DNA of 64,000 nucleotides, taken from IMG/VR virus record IMGVR_UViG_3300050821_004383, positions 34,516-98,515 of that record; one strand, given 5' to 3'. Position 1 is the first letter of the stretch. Each line of letters begins with the position of its first letter. A program made the position numbers and the translations under genes. Source of the stretch: a virus. The notes under the pieces are model-generated. The model was given only the letters and a program-made list of their open reading frames with translations, did not search any database and was not told the DNA's origin. Positions 13,357 through 22,433 of this stretch are shown in pieces.

Positions 13357-13547
13357 CGTTCATCCTTCTTCCATATGGTAGCGGTGGATTTTCAATCGAG
13401 CGAACGTTAGCGCGATGGTTCCCTCCCGCGTTAACACCTCTGGACCTGGACTCTCACAAGCAATCCCTCGCGTATCAATATCGAATTTCACGCAAGGGCG
13501 AGGACCGAAACCCGACGATGATTGCTGGCGTGCAGATTGTTCGATAA
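13353..13547 (+). CDS. Hypothetical protein (64 aa)
   Basis: ATGA overlap with the previous gene. Begins MTFILLPYGSGGFSIERTLA. Not recognised. Confidence 0.45.
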   Translation: MTFILLPYGSGGFSIERTLARWFPPALTPLDLDSHKQSLAYQYRISRKGEDRNPTMIAGVQIVR

Positions 13548-13550
13548 ACA

Positions 13551-14003
13551 ATGAGGCATTTTCTTGCTCCTTATGTGAAAGAGCAAGCAAAAGAAAAGGC
13601 GCGAGCAAAGCGCTTAATGGACAACTACAAGCTGACGGTGGAACAGTATGACGCCATCCTTGCGTACCAGGGTGGCGTTTGCTACGTGTGCCAGTGTCCG
13701 GAACCTGTAAAGGGCCGTCGATTGTCTGTGGACCACGACCACGACACCGGGGAGATTCGCGGACTCGCCTGCTCTCGCTGCAATCCACTTCTAGGCAAGA
13801 TAGAGAACGCGTTTAAACGTTACGGACTCGGAAAGGTCCCAGGCTTAACAGTGGCGATTGTAGTGTGCCGACTGTATCGATATCTGGCAAGACCGCCAGC
13901 CCGCATTGCGTTAGGCGGGACACACATCGGTTACCCTGGACGAACCGGAACGAAGGCGCACCGCGCTCGGCTACGTAAAGAGAAGAAAACAAAGGCCACA
14001 TAA
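13551..14003 (+). CDS. Recombination endonuclease VII-like HNH nuclease (150 aa)
   Basis: The core VCYVCQCPEPV ... LSVDHDHDTGEIRGLACSRC ... LLGKIEN carries the two CxxC zinc pairs and the DHDH...RGLxCxxCN motif of the endonuclease VII family (T4 gp49-like), which resolves Holliday junctions and branched DNA before packaging. The C-terminus is basic. The first residues MRHF arise from an ATGAGGCATTT element also seen at 14007 and 18711. May also act as a freestanding homing nuclease. Confidence 0.8.
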   Translation: MRHFLAPYVKEQAKEKARAKRLMDNYKLTVEQYDAILAYQGGVCYVCQCPEPVKGRRLSVDHDHDTGEIRGLACSRCNPLLGKIENAFKRYGLGKVPGLTVAIVVCRLYRYLARPPARIALGGTHIGYPGRTGTKAHRARLRKEKKTKAT

Positions 14004-14006
14004 ATC

Positions 14007-14084
14007 ATGAGGCATTTCAGCGCTTCTTTCGAAGGGAAGGACGAGCTAATTCTCTTAAAGGTAACGGCACTGCTGAGGAATTGA
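14007..14084 (+). CDS. Possible 25-aa peptide starting MRHF
   Basis: ATGAGGCATTT follows the previous stop, as before the endonuclease VII gene. The frame runs 25 codons. No Shine-Dalgarno is obvious. May be a non-coding conserved element rather than a gene. Confidence 0.2.
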   Translation: MRHFSASFEGKDELILLKVTALLRN

Positions 14085-14127
14085 GACGAGTCGCAGAATA
14101 CGCAGAACAATGCGGAGGCCAAAACGT

Positions 14128-14868
14128 ATGAATTTACCCATCGTGACTAATGCCGAAAACGTCGTGAAGAAAGACCTGTCCTGGATTACACATCACCTCA
14201 TTTTAGTGGGCGTGCTGGTCGCAGTTTTGTTTCTCGGTATCTGGGAAGTCCAATCCCTTATCGAGAAACACGACGAGAAGAAAGCACAGCAAGCGAACAC
14301 CGCGCTGCAAGTGGTTGTTGACCAAGTAAAGAGATTGGAAGAACACCAAGCACAGAACGACGTAGCCATCGCGCAGCGCGAGGCCGCTCGTGATGCCCTC
14401 GACAAAGCACTTATCGCAACTATCAACGCTCGCGACAAAGCGCTCACCGACCAAATTCAAAAGAACGCCACACTCACAGCACAGCAAGCCGCTGCGCGAC
14501 TCTCGGAGCAATATAAGGCACAGCCGGGAGAAGTTACAGCAAGTGGCGACACCGTTATAGCGGACCTCCCTCTCGCTCGCTCCTTCGTAAACACGTTTGA
14601 CCAACTCAACGTCTGCACCGCTAATTATGTTGATGAACAAAAGCAACTGGCTGCGGAGCAAGCGCGTACCGCTGACTTGAAGACCCAGGTGTCCGACCGC
14701 GACAAAACCATCACAGGAAAGAACGAAGAACTCGTTAAGCAAAAAGCAAAGGACGACGAGGGCAAGAAGGTCGCTGTTGACAAAGAGAAGAAGAAGCACA
14801 AGTGGTACGCACTAGGCGGCATCATCATCATCGAAGCAGTTCGATTTTATCTTACGGGGAAACCATGA
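14128..14868 (+). CDS. Membrane-anchored coiled-coil protein (246 aa)
   Basis: Start chosen at MNLPIV, closer to the first membrane helix. One helix near residues 24-45 (LILVGVLVAVLFLGIWEV), then a long Ala/Gln/Lys coiled coil (50-140 and 175-220) and a second helix near the C-terminus (WYALGGIIIIEAVRFYL). The topology recalls an i-spanin or membrane-tethered virion/ejection protein. Its overlap with the A1-like gene suggests a role in DNA entry instead; neither is proven. Confidence 0.5.
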   Translation: MNLPIVTNAENVVKKDLSWITHHLILVGVLVAVLFLGIWEVQSLIEKHDEKKAQQANTALQVVVDQVKRLEEHQAQNDVAIAQREAARDALDKALIATINARDKALTDQIQKNATLTAQQAAARLSEQYKAQPGEVTASGDTVIADLPLARSFVNTFDQLNVCTANYVDEQKQLAAEQARTADLKTQVSDRDKTITGKNEELVKQKAKDDEGKKVAVDKEKKKHKWYALGGIIIIEAVRFYLTGKP

Positions 14869-16523
14869 ACGTACCGAAGCGCGATAGAAAATCAGTTGAA
14901 GAAGTCTCCGCTGTTTACGAAGCGACAGGTGGAAACATTCGCCAGACTGCGAAGAAGTTAGGCATCAGTCGCTCCTCGGTGCGCCGTATTTTGGAAGGCA
15001 CCGGGATAATGAAGAAGCCGTTAGTCGGCGGCACCAAGGGCGGCACAGAGACGCAGGTTCGACCTCTGCCCAAGAAGGGTGAAGTCAACCGCTACATTCT
15101 TACTTCCGCGCAGAATAATACACATGTTCACGCGGAACTGCTAGCGAACCTGAAAGCACTAGCGAACCACTACGGCGCTGCAATCATTGTGGGCACGTAC
15201 ACATACAATCAGAATCATTACGGTAAGCTGAGCGTAAAGCGCGGCAAAGATAAACCGGAAGAGACTCAGTTGTGGTACGACCCGGCCATCGTAGATTACA
15301 TCAAGGATTATCGTATTGAACTCGGTAAGGGTCTCGTGTGGTGCGGCGAATACAACGCGCTGCCGACGAACGTGAACCCGCTGGCCGGACTCGAATCGTA
15401 CACCGGACGCCAAAGCGCTATCTTCCCTCACGCCAAGCTGGCGATGCGCAGCATTGCAACGATGCAAAACGAGGGCGTGAAGCTGAACTACACCACAGGC
15501 ACCGTCACTCAGCGCAACTACATCCAGAAGCGCGAGGGTGTGATTGCAGAGTTTCATCACATCTATGGCGCACTGCTCGTGGAAGTGAACAGTGAAGGCA
15601 ATTGGTGGGTCCGCCAGTTGAACCAGGACGAGGGCACCGGGACGCTGCAAGATTTGAGCGTGCTCGTTAAGAACGGCAAGGTTATCGCAGAGGACGCTGG
15701 GGTAGAAGCTATCACATACGGCGACCTGCACGGTGTCTTTGCGGACCCGGATGTAATCAACGCGTCGCTGGACATGCGTTTTCACCTCGCGCCGAAGTAT
15801 CAGTTCTTGCACGACGTGATGGAAGGCGCGGCAGTCAATCCGCACCAACGCAAGTACCAGACGAACCACGAGAAGTTTCACACGTGGCTGCGCGGCTATC
15901 ACAAGCTGGACAACGAACTGGTGGACACCGCCAAGCTGTTGGAGCGCTTCGATGTCAACACGACTAAGACGGTCATTGTGGATTCGAATCACGACGACGC
16001 GTGGTTGAAGAAGTGGCTGCGCGAGTACGATTATCGTAAGGACCCTCCGAACACCGAGGTCTTTTTGAAGCTGCAAGCGTATCTGTATGGGCAGATTCGC
16101 AACGGAGTTACCGACGAGCAGTCTCGCGCACGCACCGCGAACCCGAAGATGGTACGCGACATCAACGTGCTTGAGTATGCTCTTCGAGAAGTCGGCGGCT
16201 ACAAGGCTAAGGCGAAGTTTCTCCTAGCCGACGAGTCATTCCTTACGTGCGGCAAGAAGATTGAGAACGGCATGCACGGTCACCTGGGGCCAGCCGGACG
16301 TTTCGGGACCCCGGAGAACTTGTCCAAGATGGCACGCAAGGCCAACACCGCGCACACGCACAGCACCGGAATCTGGAATGGACTTTACGTCGCGGGAACG
16401 AGTAGCAAGCTGCGCTGGGATTACACCAAGGGACCCAGCAACTGGACACACTCACATATAGTGACGTATCCGAACGGCAAGCGCACGATTGTGACAATCT
16501 ACAACGGCGCGTGGAGAGCATAA
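14865..16523 (+). CDS. T5 A1-like DNA transfer protein with N-terminal HTH (552 aa)
   Basis: The start at 14865 (MNVPKRD) overlaps the previous stop. Residues 10-50 are a helix-turn-helix (GGNIRQTAKKLGISRSSVRR). The remainder has the layout of a metallophosphoesterase-like fold, with VIVDSNHDDAWL near residue 370 and GMHGHLGPAGRFGTPENLSK, GHTHSTG-like (AHTHSTGIWNGLY) near the end. Length and the GMHGHLG block match the T5 pre-early A1 protein family as I recall it. In T5, A1 is needed for the second step of DNA transfer and host DNA breakdown. A role in take-over is therefore likely. Confidence 0.65.
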   Translation: MNVPKRDRKSVEEVSAVYEATGGNIRQTAKKLGISRSSVRRILEGTGIMKKPLVGGTKGGTETQVRPLPKKGEVNRYILTSAQNNTHVHAELLANLKALANHYGAAIIVGTYTYNQNHYGKLSVKRGKDKPEETQLWYDPAIVDYIKDYRIELGKGLVWCGEYNALPTNVNPLAGLESYTGRQSAIFPHAKLAMRSIATMQNEGVKLNYTTGTVTQRNYIQKREGVIAEFHHIYGALLVEVNSEGNWWVRQLNQDEGTGTLQDLSVLVKNGKVIAEDAGVEAITYGDLHGVFADPDVINASLDMRFHLAPKYQFLHDVMEGAAVNPHQRKYQTNHEKFHTWLRGYHKLDNELVDTAKLLERFDVNTTKTVIVDSNHDDAWLKKWLREYDYRKDPPNTEVFLKLQAYLYGQIRNGVTDEQSRARTANPKMVRDINVLEYALREVGGYKAKAKFLLADESFLTCGKKIENGMHGHLGPAGRFGTPENLSKMARKANTAHTHSTGIWNGLYVAGTSSKLRWDYTKGPSNWTHSHIVTYPNGKRTIVTIYNGAWRA

Positions 16524-16750
16524 TGCCCGGAAGAAAACGAGAAGAACCGAAGCACAACTCCGCAGAGCGCACTGAACGCCGCGCGAAGCAGGGACCGAAG
16601 AAGGTTCTCTACATCAACGGTAAACTCGCCTGCCAGCGCTGTTCCAACGGCTGGGTGGTGGTTGACCTTAATTCGGAGCACAAGGTCGTGAAGTGTCCGA
16701 TATGCAGTTTTCCGAATGATATTCGAGAGGCTATCAAGAGGGCAGCATGA
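16523..16750 (+). CDS. Zinc-ribbon protein (75 aa)
   Basis: TAATG overlap with the A1-like gene. Basic N-terminus, then CQRC and CPIC pairs about 20 residues apart, a zinc ribbon. Could be a transcription or replication accessory factor. Confidence 0.55.
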   Translation: MPGRKREEPKHNSAERTERRAKQGPKKVLYINGKLACQRCSNGWVVVDLNSEHKVVKCPICSFPNDIREAIKRAA

Positions 16751-17415
16751 TGCAGTTAATCCTAGGTATCGGTCACAAGTCTCGCCACGGCAAAGATTCT
16801 TTTGCCTCAGCGATTGAGAACCACTACGCGACTCAGTATTACGCCGCGCAGAAGCATGGACTGAGCAGTTATCGCCCCGTGATAGTTCAACGTCACGCGT
16901 TCGCTGACGCGCTGTATCACGAGGTCAACGAGTGGCTAAGAATTAATCCGGAGTGGGCCAAAGACGGAAAGGGGCCAACTAGTTTACCGTCTTGGGTAAC
17001 CCCTGACCCTAATCCGGAAGTCAGCGTTCGCGCACCGTACGGCAAGCACGCGAAGTTGTTGCAGTGGTGGGGCACCGAGTACCGCCGCTCTCAAGACCCT
17101 CTGTATTGGGTGAAGAAGTGGAAGTCCGGAATCAATCCGAAGGCGCAGGTTGTGATGGCAACCGATATGCGCTTCCTCAACGAAGCAGAAGCAGTCCTCG
17201 ACTTGAAGGGATTCACAATCGACGTGAGCCGCTTGAATCCAAACGGCACCAACTTCATCGATGGGAGCCGCGACCCGCTGCACGTCTCGGAGACTCAGTT
17301 AGATGACTACAATTTCGATTATCGCATCAAAGTGAAAACCGGGGACCTCGTCTTGCTAGAAGAGTGGGCGATTACGTTGGTTCACTATCTGCGAGCGTTG
17401 AAAGGACACAAGTGA
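16747..17415 (+). CDS. Deoxynucleoside monophosphate kinase-like protein (222 aa)
   Basis: A P-loop variant GIGHKSRHGKDSF at residues 7-19 and a later MATDMRFLNEAEAV segment resemble the T4 gp1/T5 dnk type of dNMP kinase. That enzyme phosphorylates dNMPs, including modified ones, to dNDPs. The HAFADALYHEV segment fits the substrate-binding helix of that family. Placed before HD-phosphohydrolase and replication genes, it would supply precursors for phage DNA synthesis. Confidence 0.7.
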   Translation: MMQLILGIGHKSRHGKDSFASAIENHYATQYYAAQKHGLSSYRPVIVQRHAFADALYHEVNEWLRINPEWAKDGKGPTSLPSWVTPDPNPEVSVRAPYGKHAKLLQWWGTEYRRSQDPLYWVKKWKSGINPKAQVVMATDMRFLNEAEAVLDLKGFTIDVSRLNPNGTNFIDGSRDPLHVSETQLDDYNFDYRIKVKTGDLVLLEEWAITLVHYLRALKGHK

Positions 17416-17975
17416 AAAAATCAAAAGAATCGAATGCATCAATCGAGACGTTTACAGGAAAGCTGTTCGATATTCGAAATCCGAAGCCAGAGATGGTTTG
17501 TATCGAGGATATTGCTCACTCGCTTTCCGGTCTTCCTCGATTCACGATGCATTGCAAATTCCCTTATCCGGTAGCACAGCACTTGCGCATCGGGAGTTTC
17601 TTCATCCCAGATGAATTTGCATTCGATTACTTTTGCCACGACTTCGCGGAAGCATACCTAAACGACATGAGCCGCCCCTTGAAACACTTCACGATGGTAG
17701 GCCGGGAGTACAGGAAGATAGAACGACGCGTACAAGCCGTGGTCGCAGAAGTCATTGGATTCCACAAAAAAGAGCCGAAGATTGTGAAACTGTACGATAC
17801 CCGGATGCTTTATACGGAAAAGGCGCAGTTGATGCACAGCGGCAACTTTCATCACGAGTGGACGAACAGAAAAGAAGGAAGAGAGCCGCTTCCGGTGACT
17901 CTTGAGTACGCGGATTTTTGGACTCAAAAAAGGTTGTTCATGGAACGATTCAATCAATTAAGGAGAAATAAATAA
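17412..17975 (+). CDS. HD-domain phosphohydrolase, 5'-nucleotidase-like (187 aa)
   Basis: The GTG at 17412 overlaps the kinase stop (GTGA), avoiding a long overlap that the upstream ATG would impose. YPVAQHLRIG and FCHDFAEAYLNDM provide the H...HD signature and helical layout of YfbR/YqeK-type HD hydrolases, which remove phosphate from (deoxy)nucleoside monophosphates. Coupling to a dNMP kinase suggests control of the nucleotide pool. It could also remove host signalling nucleotides. Confidence 0.7.
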   Translation: MKKSKESNASIETFTGKLFDIRNPKPEMVCIEDIAHSLSGLPRFTMHCKFPYPVAQHLRIGSFFIPDEFAFDYFCHDFAEAYLNDMSRPLKHFTMVGREYRKIERRVQAVVAEVIGFHKKEPKIVKLYDTRMLYTEKAQLMHSGNFHHEWTNRKEGREPLPVTLEYADFWTQKRLFMERFNQLRRNK

Positions 17976-17978
17976 ATA

Positions 17979-18335
17979 ATGTCAATTTTGGATAGTCAAA
18001 TTCGTAGCATCGTGTGTGACGGCCCCGGCTGTGGCAAAGAAGTAATGTTCGACCTCAAAGACCAGAAGACGGTATTCGAGAACCCGGACAATGTCTGGTT
18101 GAAGTCTACCCGCATTACTCAGACCGGGGATGGCCGCAATCTCGTGTACTGCTCTGACACGTGCGAAGTGAAGGGCGTTGCAACAGGCAAGCACAACATC
18201 CCGGAGGCACCGAAAATTATCACGCCTACAAACCCAGCAGCCATCATAGAAGCCGCGCGTGCCGCGCAGCAAGCGAAGCAGGCTGAGCAGGCAATCCGCG
18301 ACGGCCAGCCGACTAAAGTTCAACTGACGGACTAA
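17979..18335 (+). CDS. Hypothetical Cys-containing protein (118 aa)
   Basis: Cysteines CDGPGC near residue 13 and CSDTC near residue 57 suggest a zinc site. The C-terminal third is an Ala/Gln helix (AAIIEAARAAQQAKQAEQAI). Not recognised. Confidence 0.5.
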   Translation: MSILDSQIRSIVCDGPGCGKEVMFDLKDQKTVFENPDNVWLKSTRITQTGDGRNLVYCSDTCEVKGVATGKHNIPEAPKIITPTNPAAIIEAARAAQQAKQAEQAIRDGQPTKVQLTD

Positions 18336-18707
18336 ATGCTCGACACTCCAAACAAGACGCAGACCGTTGTTCGATTCAACGGACACATCACCTGGGAGGG
18401 CCGCGCTGGCGGACTTCCTGAAACTATTCACGCGTTTCTGATTTTGGAAAACGCGGACGAGAAGTTCATAAGCGAGATGGTCGAGGCTCAGTCGAGAGCG
18501 TTCATCGGTTCTCAAGCGATGTACGTGCAACGTGACCAGGGCGCGATAGTGGACCTGCGAGTGATGCCTCGCAACCGAATGCTGGTGCCGTTTCACAACA
18601 TCGCGTACATCGATGTGGACGTAATCCCAATGACGGGAGAACTCTCAGCGCCGGACGAGCTAGGCGTAGAACGTCTGTCGAACGGCGAAGAACCAACGAA
18701 ACAGTAA
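18336..18707 (+). CDS. Hypothetical protein (123 aa)
   Basis: Begins directly after the previous stop. Beta-rich, with hydrophobic strands throughout (MLVPFHNIAYIDVDVIP). Followed by an ATGAGGCATTT element before the exonuclease gene. Not recognised. Confidence 0.5.
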   Translation: MLDTPNKTQTVVRFNGHITWEGRAGGLPETIHAFLILENADEKFISEMVEAQSRAFIGSQAMYVQRDQGAIVDLRVMPRNRMLVPFHNIAYIDVDVIPMTGELSAPDELGVERLSNGEEPTKQ

Positions 18708-18745
18708 TTCATGAGGCATTTAAGAGATGCTAATAGGAGAAGTAC

Positions 18746-19468
18746 ATGATTGTTGCCGGACTGGACATCGAAAGCACGGGACTCGACAAGGTCAAAGACC
18801 GCCCAATAGAAATTGGCGTGGCCTTGTGGACTACAAAATACAACCGTAGTCTTGATACCCGTGCGATTCTTGTTCAGTCCGACGGCGTCCCTGTCACTCC
18901 CGAGATTACCGAAATCACTGGCATCAACCAGGGTATGGTGGACACGTTCGGGTACACGCCAGAAGAAGCCTTCGATGAAGCGACGTACTTTGTGGACCGC
19001 GCGGAAGCGGTCGTGGCGTTCAACGGCAACCGATTCGACATTCCGATGATGCACAACCTAGCGAAGCGCGTGAAGAAGCAGTTCCCGGACAAACTCATAA
19101 TTGATCCGTTCACCGACTTGCCCATGCGCGGACAAGAACTGATTACCATGTGCGCCAAGATGGGCATTTACTATGACCCGCACGAAGCGGGGGCAGACGT
19201 TGGCGCGATGCTCCGACTCATGAGCAAGTTCTCGTTTGATACGGTGCTGGCTCGCGCGAAGAGTCCGACCGTCGTAATACAGTCAATGCAGCCGCGCAGC
19301 AATAACAAGGCGGCTAAGAAGCACAAGTTTCGTTGGAACCCGAATCATGAAATATGGTGGAAGGCAGTGAAGGAGATAGACCTCAATGACCTCGTTGCAG
19401 CAGTTAACAACGAGTTTGGTCTTCAACAACTCGACTTTCGACCGGAAGATTTGGAGACCGACGATTAG
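18746..19468 (+). CDS. DnaQ-like 3'-5' exonuclease (240 aa)
   Basis: DEDD-type motifs: LDIESTGLD (residues 6-14), VVAFNGNRFDIPML-like (about 91-104), and a third HEAGADVGAM (about 147-156) giving the DEDDh set with His and Asp. Residues 180-240 are an extra domain not needed for the nuclease fold. AGGAG lies before the ATG. Likely proofreading or RNA/DNA trimming in phage replication. Confidence 0.8.
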   Translation: MIVAGLDIESTGLDKVKDRPIEIGVALWTTKYNRSLDTRAILVQSDGVPVTPEITEITGINQGMVDTFGYTPEEAFDEATYFVDRAEAVVAFNGNRFDIPMMHNLAKRVKKQFPDKLIIDPFTDLPMRGQELITMCAKMGIYYDPHEAGADVGAMLRLMSKFSFDTVLARAKSPTVVIQSMQPRSNNKAAKKHKFRWNPNHEIWWKAVKEIDLNDLVAAVNNEFGLQQLDFRPEDLETDD

Positions 19469-19504
19469 AAGTAACTCAACGCGCACAGCGCACAGGAGAT
19501 AAGC

Positions 19505-20092
19505 ATGAATATCGGACAAGGAAAAGTATTTGAAAGACCGACAGGCGGAGCGTTCCTCGGGACAATCATCGACGTGGTTGACATGCCTCAACAGCCAACC
19601 AAGTTCGGACCCAAGGATAAGATTCGCGTTCTGTGGGTTCTTTCTCACATCAACGGAGCGCCGTACCTCGACAAGGAAGGCCAGCCGTTCACCATCGCGG
19701 GCTTCTACAACGCGACCATGACGGACAACTCGAATTTGTCGAAGGCCCTTCGCCAGATTCTTCAAGCACAACCGCCACTCATTACCAACACAGAGGACCT
19801 GACTCGCTTGCTGCTAGGTCGTTCGAACCAGTTGTTCCTCACCCAGGAGCCGGACCAGAAGAAGCCGAACGAGTTTGTAACGTTCGTCGCTGGAATCTCT
19901 CCGCTTCCCCCTGGCGTCATACCACCGCAGGCCCCAGCAGGCTTCGTTCGCCACGTCAATAAGCCGAAGACCCAGGCGGGACCGCAGGGTCGCCCGGTTC
20001 AGACGTACGCGCAGCCTCCTCAACAGCCAGCGGCACTCCAGAATAACGTCTCGTTCAAGACGCCAACAGCGCCTGGACAAGAAGCGTTCTAA
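19505..20092 (+). CDS. Candidate single-strand DNA-binding protein (195 aa)
   Basis: Residues 1-125 are beta-rich and begin GQGKVFERPTGGAFLGTIID, compatible with an OB fold. Residues 130-195 are a Pro/Gln-rich flexible tail ending GQEAF with a terminal Phe, as in SSBs. Position between an exonuclease and the prim-pol supports this. Identification is mainly by context. Confidence 0.45.
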   Translation: MNIGQGKVFERPTGGAFLGTIIDVVDMPQQPTKFGPKDKIRVLWVLSHINGAPYLDKEGQPFTIAGFYNATMTDNSNLSKALRQILQAQPPLITNTEDLTRLLLGRSNQLFLTQEPDQKKPNEFVTFVAGISPLPPGVIPPQAPAGFVRHVNKPKTQAGPQGRPVQTYAQPPQQPAALQNNVSFKTPTAPGQEAF

Positions 20093-20177
20093 GTTTCCCT
20101 CGAACCCTGAAAGCCGAGGGATGAACAAGGCTTGACGCCCGCGCCAGAGTGCGCGGCTTAATTCGAATCGAGGGCAA

Positions 20178-22217
20178 ATGGGTTTTAAAGCAATAGCTGA
20201 ACCGTTGGCAAAGATGGGCGTCCCTATGACGCCAGTGCGACCGGGCACAAAGAGAGCCTTCCTTCCGGACTTCCCTACCACTGCGACTACAGACTTGAAA
20301 ACGATTGAAGAGTGGGACGCTGCATATCCCGACTGCAACGCCGCTTGTGTTGCGCGTGCGGAAGAGGGCGGCGTTTGGTTCTTCGAAGTGGACTCTGCGG
20401 ACGTAATCCCTCGCTTGGAGCGCCAGACCGGGCAAACGATGCCCGAGACCTTTCGCGTGCGCTCACGTCCCGGTCGCGGCCACTACTATTTCCGCCACAC
20501 GCCCGCATCTATCGCGCTGGGGAATATCAGTCAGACCTACGTCATGGGACAAGACTGGTCTGTTCGCACTAATCGAGAATACGTCGTTGGTCCCGGAAGC
20601 ATCCACCCGGACACAAAGTTGCCTTACACCGCGCTCAACTGGAACACACCGATTGCGAAGGCACCGGACTGGCTCATTAACTGGTTCATATCTCAAAAGA
20701 CCCAGAAGCAAAATACTGCTGCGCCAGTAGCGGAGGCTCCTCGCAACGAAAGCGGACTGGTGCCACACGGCGCGATTCACGGCTACATGCTGTCAGAAGC
20801 CGGACGCTTGCGCAACCTGGGACTAGGCGAGGAGTCTATTCGCACCGCGCTCCGCGAACTGGTTGAGAAGAACTGCCAGCCGCCGATTGATTGGGACAAG
20901 GTTGACACGATGGCAAGGTCCATCTGCAACTTCCCGGCAGGCGAGAATAAGGGCATCGTGCTAAATCAGGCACCGGAGCCGCCGCCCAGCGCGGAGCCGG
21001 AAGAAGAACTAAGTTTTGAAGCCGTCTCGTACCCGGTGTTTCCTCATTGGGTAATGGAAGGGACGAGCATCTACGAGGGCTTCGCGAAGCCGTATTGTAA
21101 GGAGAACTCTCGCATCGATTACTTCATGTGGATGCCGACCGCCGCGATGATGATGAACTATCTCGGCACGAAGGTGACCGTTCCGTTCTCCTCGTGGAAG
21201 CCGTCGTTTTATATCGTGCTGATTGGACGACGCGGACAAACTAATAAGTCGTCCTCGATGAAAGACGGGATGCGTTACTTGAACTTTGCGGGTATACTGT
21301 CTCATTACTCGAAGAGTTTGAAAAACGCGGACGGTAGGTCCATCGTGTGGGAGGCAGGCTCGGCGGAGGGACTCGGCACCGACATGATGCGCATCAACTG
21401 CAAGAACGCCATCTTATTCTACGACGAACTATCCGCCCTGGTCTCGAAGGCCCGCATCGAGGGCAGCAGCCTTTACAGCGCGTTGTTGAAAATGTACGAC
21501 TCGAACAACTTTGGCAACTCGGTGAAGACCAAGAAGGACGCCTTCGAGGTGGAAGAGGGGACGTATTGCGGGAGCCTTATCACCGCTACCACCGATAAAA
21601 AGTTCATGGAACTGTGGTCACAACTCGCGGGTGAAGACACCGGGTTGAACGACCGTTTCACCTGGGTCTTGGAGCCGAAGGAACTCCCGACAAAGAGATT
21701 GGAGCACGTCGTTAACTTCAACGAGGCCGCTCTAATTACTCGTAAGTTTATCGACCGCGCTGTAGAGAAGAAAGTTTTTCAATTCTTCGACAAGACTCCT
21801 CTAATGAAGACATTGGAGATGTACGATAACCGTGCCGCTGCCCGCGCAGAGAAGTGGGCGTTGTACTTTGCTATCGACTTGGGGCTGCAAGAGATTGACG
21901 AGGACTGCTTGGAGCGCGGCATCGAAATGGTGAAGTACGAGTACGCCGTGAAGGATTATCTGGAAGTCTTCGAGGCTAAGAACGACGAATCAGCAATTCA
22001 GCAGGGCGTACTTCGTACGCTTAAGAAGAACGGGCTGGTGATGAAGAAGCGCGACATCGAGCGTGCCCTTAACTCGAACAAGTACGGGTTGAGCGTTTGG
22101 AACAAAGCGTATTTTGCTCTAGTTAACAGCGGATACATAGTGGAAGAGGGCCGTGGCGTGAAGGACAGCCCTCGCGTGGTCCGTATGCTGCGCAATATGG
22201 ATAGTGGAGGAGATTAA
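20178..22217 (+). CDS. Primase-polymerase/helicase (679 aa)
   Basis: Residues 1-190 match bifunctional archaeo-eukaryotic prim-pol domains: VPMTPVRPGTKRAF, GGVWFFEVDS (metal-binding), SRPGRGHYYF and VVGPGSIHPDTKLPY. Residues 270-560 form a DUF3987-like P-loop ATPase: IGRRGQTNKSS is a Walker A variant, AILFYDELSAL is Walker B, and LITATTDKKFMELW resembles sensor 1. The final part is winged-helix-like (KKRDIERALNSNKYGLSV). It would prime and unwind at the phage replication fork. The preceding gap 20093-20177 carries a CCCTCG/CGAGGG hairpin and a TTGACG element, possibly its own control site. Confidence 0.8.
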   Translation: MGFKAIAEPLAKMGVPMTPVRPGTKRAFLPDFPTTATTDLKTIEEWDAAYPDCNAACVARAEEGGVWFFEVDSADVIPRLERQTGQTMPETFRVRSRPGRGHYYFRHTPASIALGNISQTYVMGQDWSVRTNREYVVGPGSIHPDTKLPYTALNWNTPIAKAPDWLINWFISQKTQKQNTAAPVAEAPRNESGLVPHGAIHGYMLSEAGRLRNLGLGEESIRTALRELVEKNCQPPIDWDKVDTMARSICNFPAGENKGIVLNQAPEPPPSAEPEEELSFEAVSYPVFPHWVMEGTSIYEGFAKPYCKENSRIDYFMWMPTAAMMMNYLGTKVTVPFSSWKPSFYIVLIGRRGQTNKSSSMKDGMRYLNFAGILSHYSKSLKNADGRSIVWEAGSAEGLGTDMMRINCKNAILFYDELSALVSKARIEGSSLYSALLKMYDSNNFGNSVKTKKDAFEVEEGTYCGSLITATTDKKFMELWSQLAGEDTGLNDRFTWVLEPKELPTKRLEHVVNFNEAALITRKFIDRAVEKKVFQFFDKTPLMKTLEMYDNRAAARAEKWALYFAIDLGLQEIDEDCLERGIEMVKYEYAVKDYLEVFEAKNDESAIQQGVLRTLKKNGLVMKKRDIERALNSNKYGLSVWNKAYFALVNSGYIVEEGRGVKDSPRVVRMLRNMDSGGD

Positions 22218-22433
22218 ATGACTGAGTTCTACTTTGAAACAAGCGAATCAGACGGCACTTGTCGAGTTAACTTAACTCCCGGCTCCTACCCGCCGAAATT
22301 GTGCGGGAGAGAAGCGTGCGCTAAGGCTGACTTTCAGATGTTAGAAAGCGACGAGCGCGTTCACATCCCTGTTTGCAGAGAGCACGGGAAGAAGATTGCT
22401 GCATCAGGAACAACCGTGAGGTTTGAAGAGTGA
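22218..22433 (+). CDS. Zinc-finger-like small protein (71 aa)
   Basis: Starts immediately after the prim-pol stop; ATGGATAGTGGAGGAG provides the ribosome site. CGREAC, then a C-terminal CREHGKK segment. Coupled to the polymerase gene, hence possibly a replisome accessory. Confidence 0.5.
   Translation: MTEFYFETSESDGTCRVNLTPGSYPPKLCGREACAKADFQMLESDERVHIPVCREHGKKIAASGTTVRFEE

Noticed and set aside
15159-16076. Long minus-strand frame opposite the A1-like gene
   Set aside because: Shadow of the conserved plus-strand gene; no family features.
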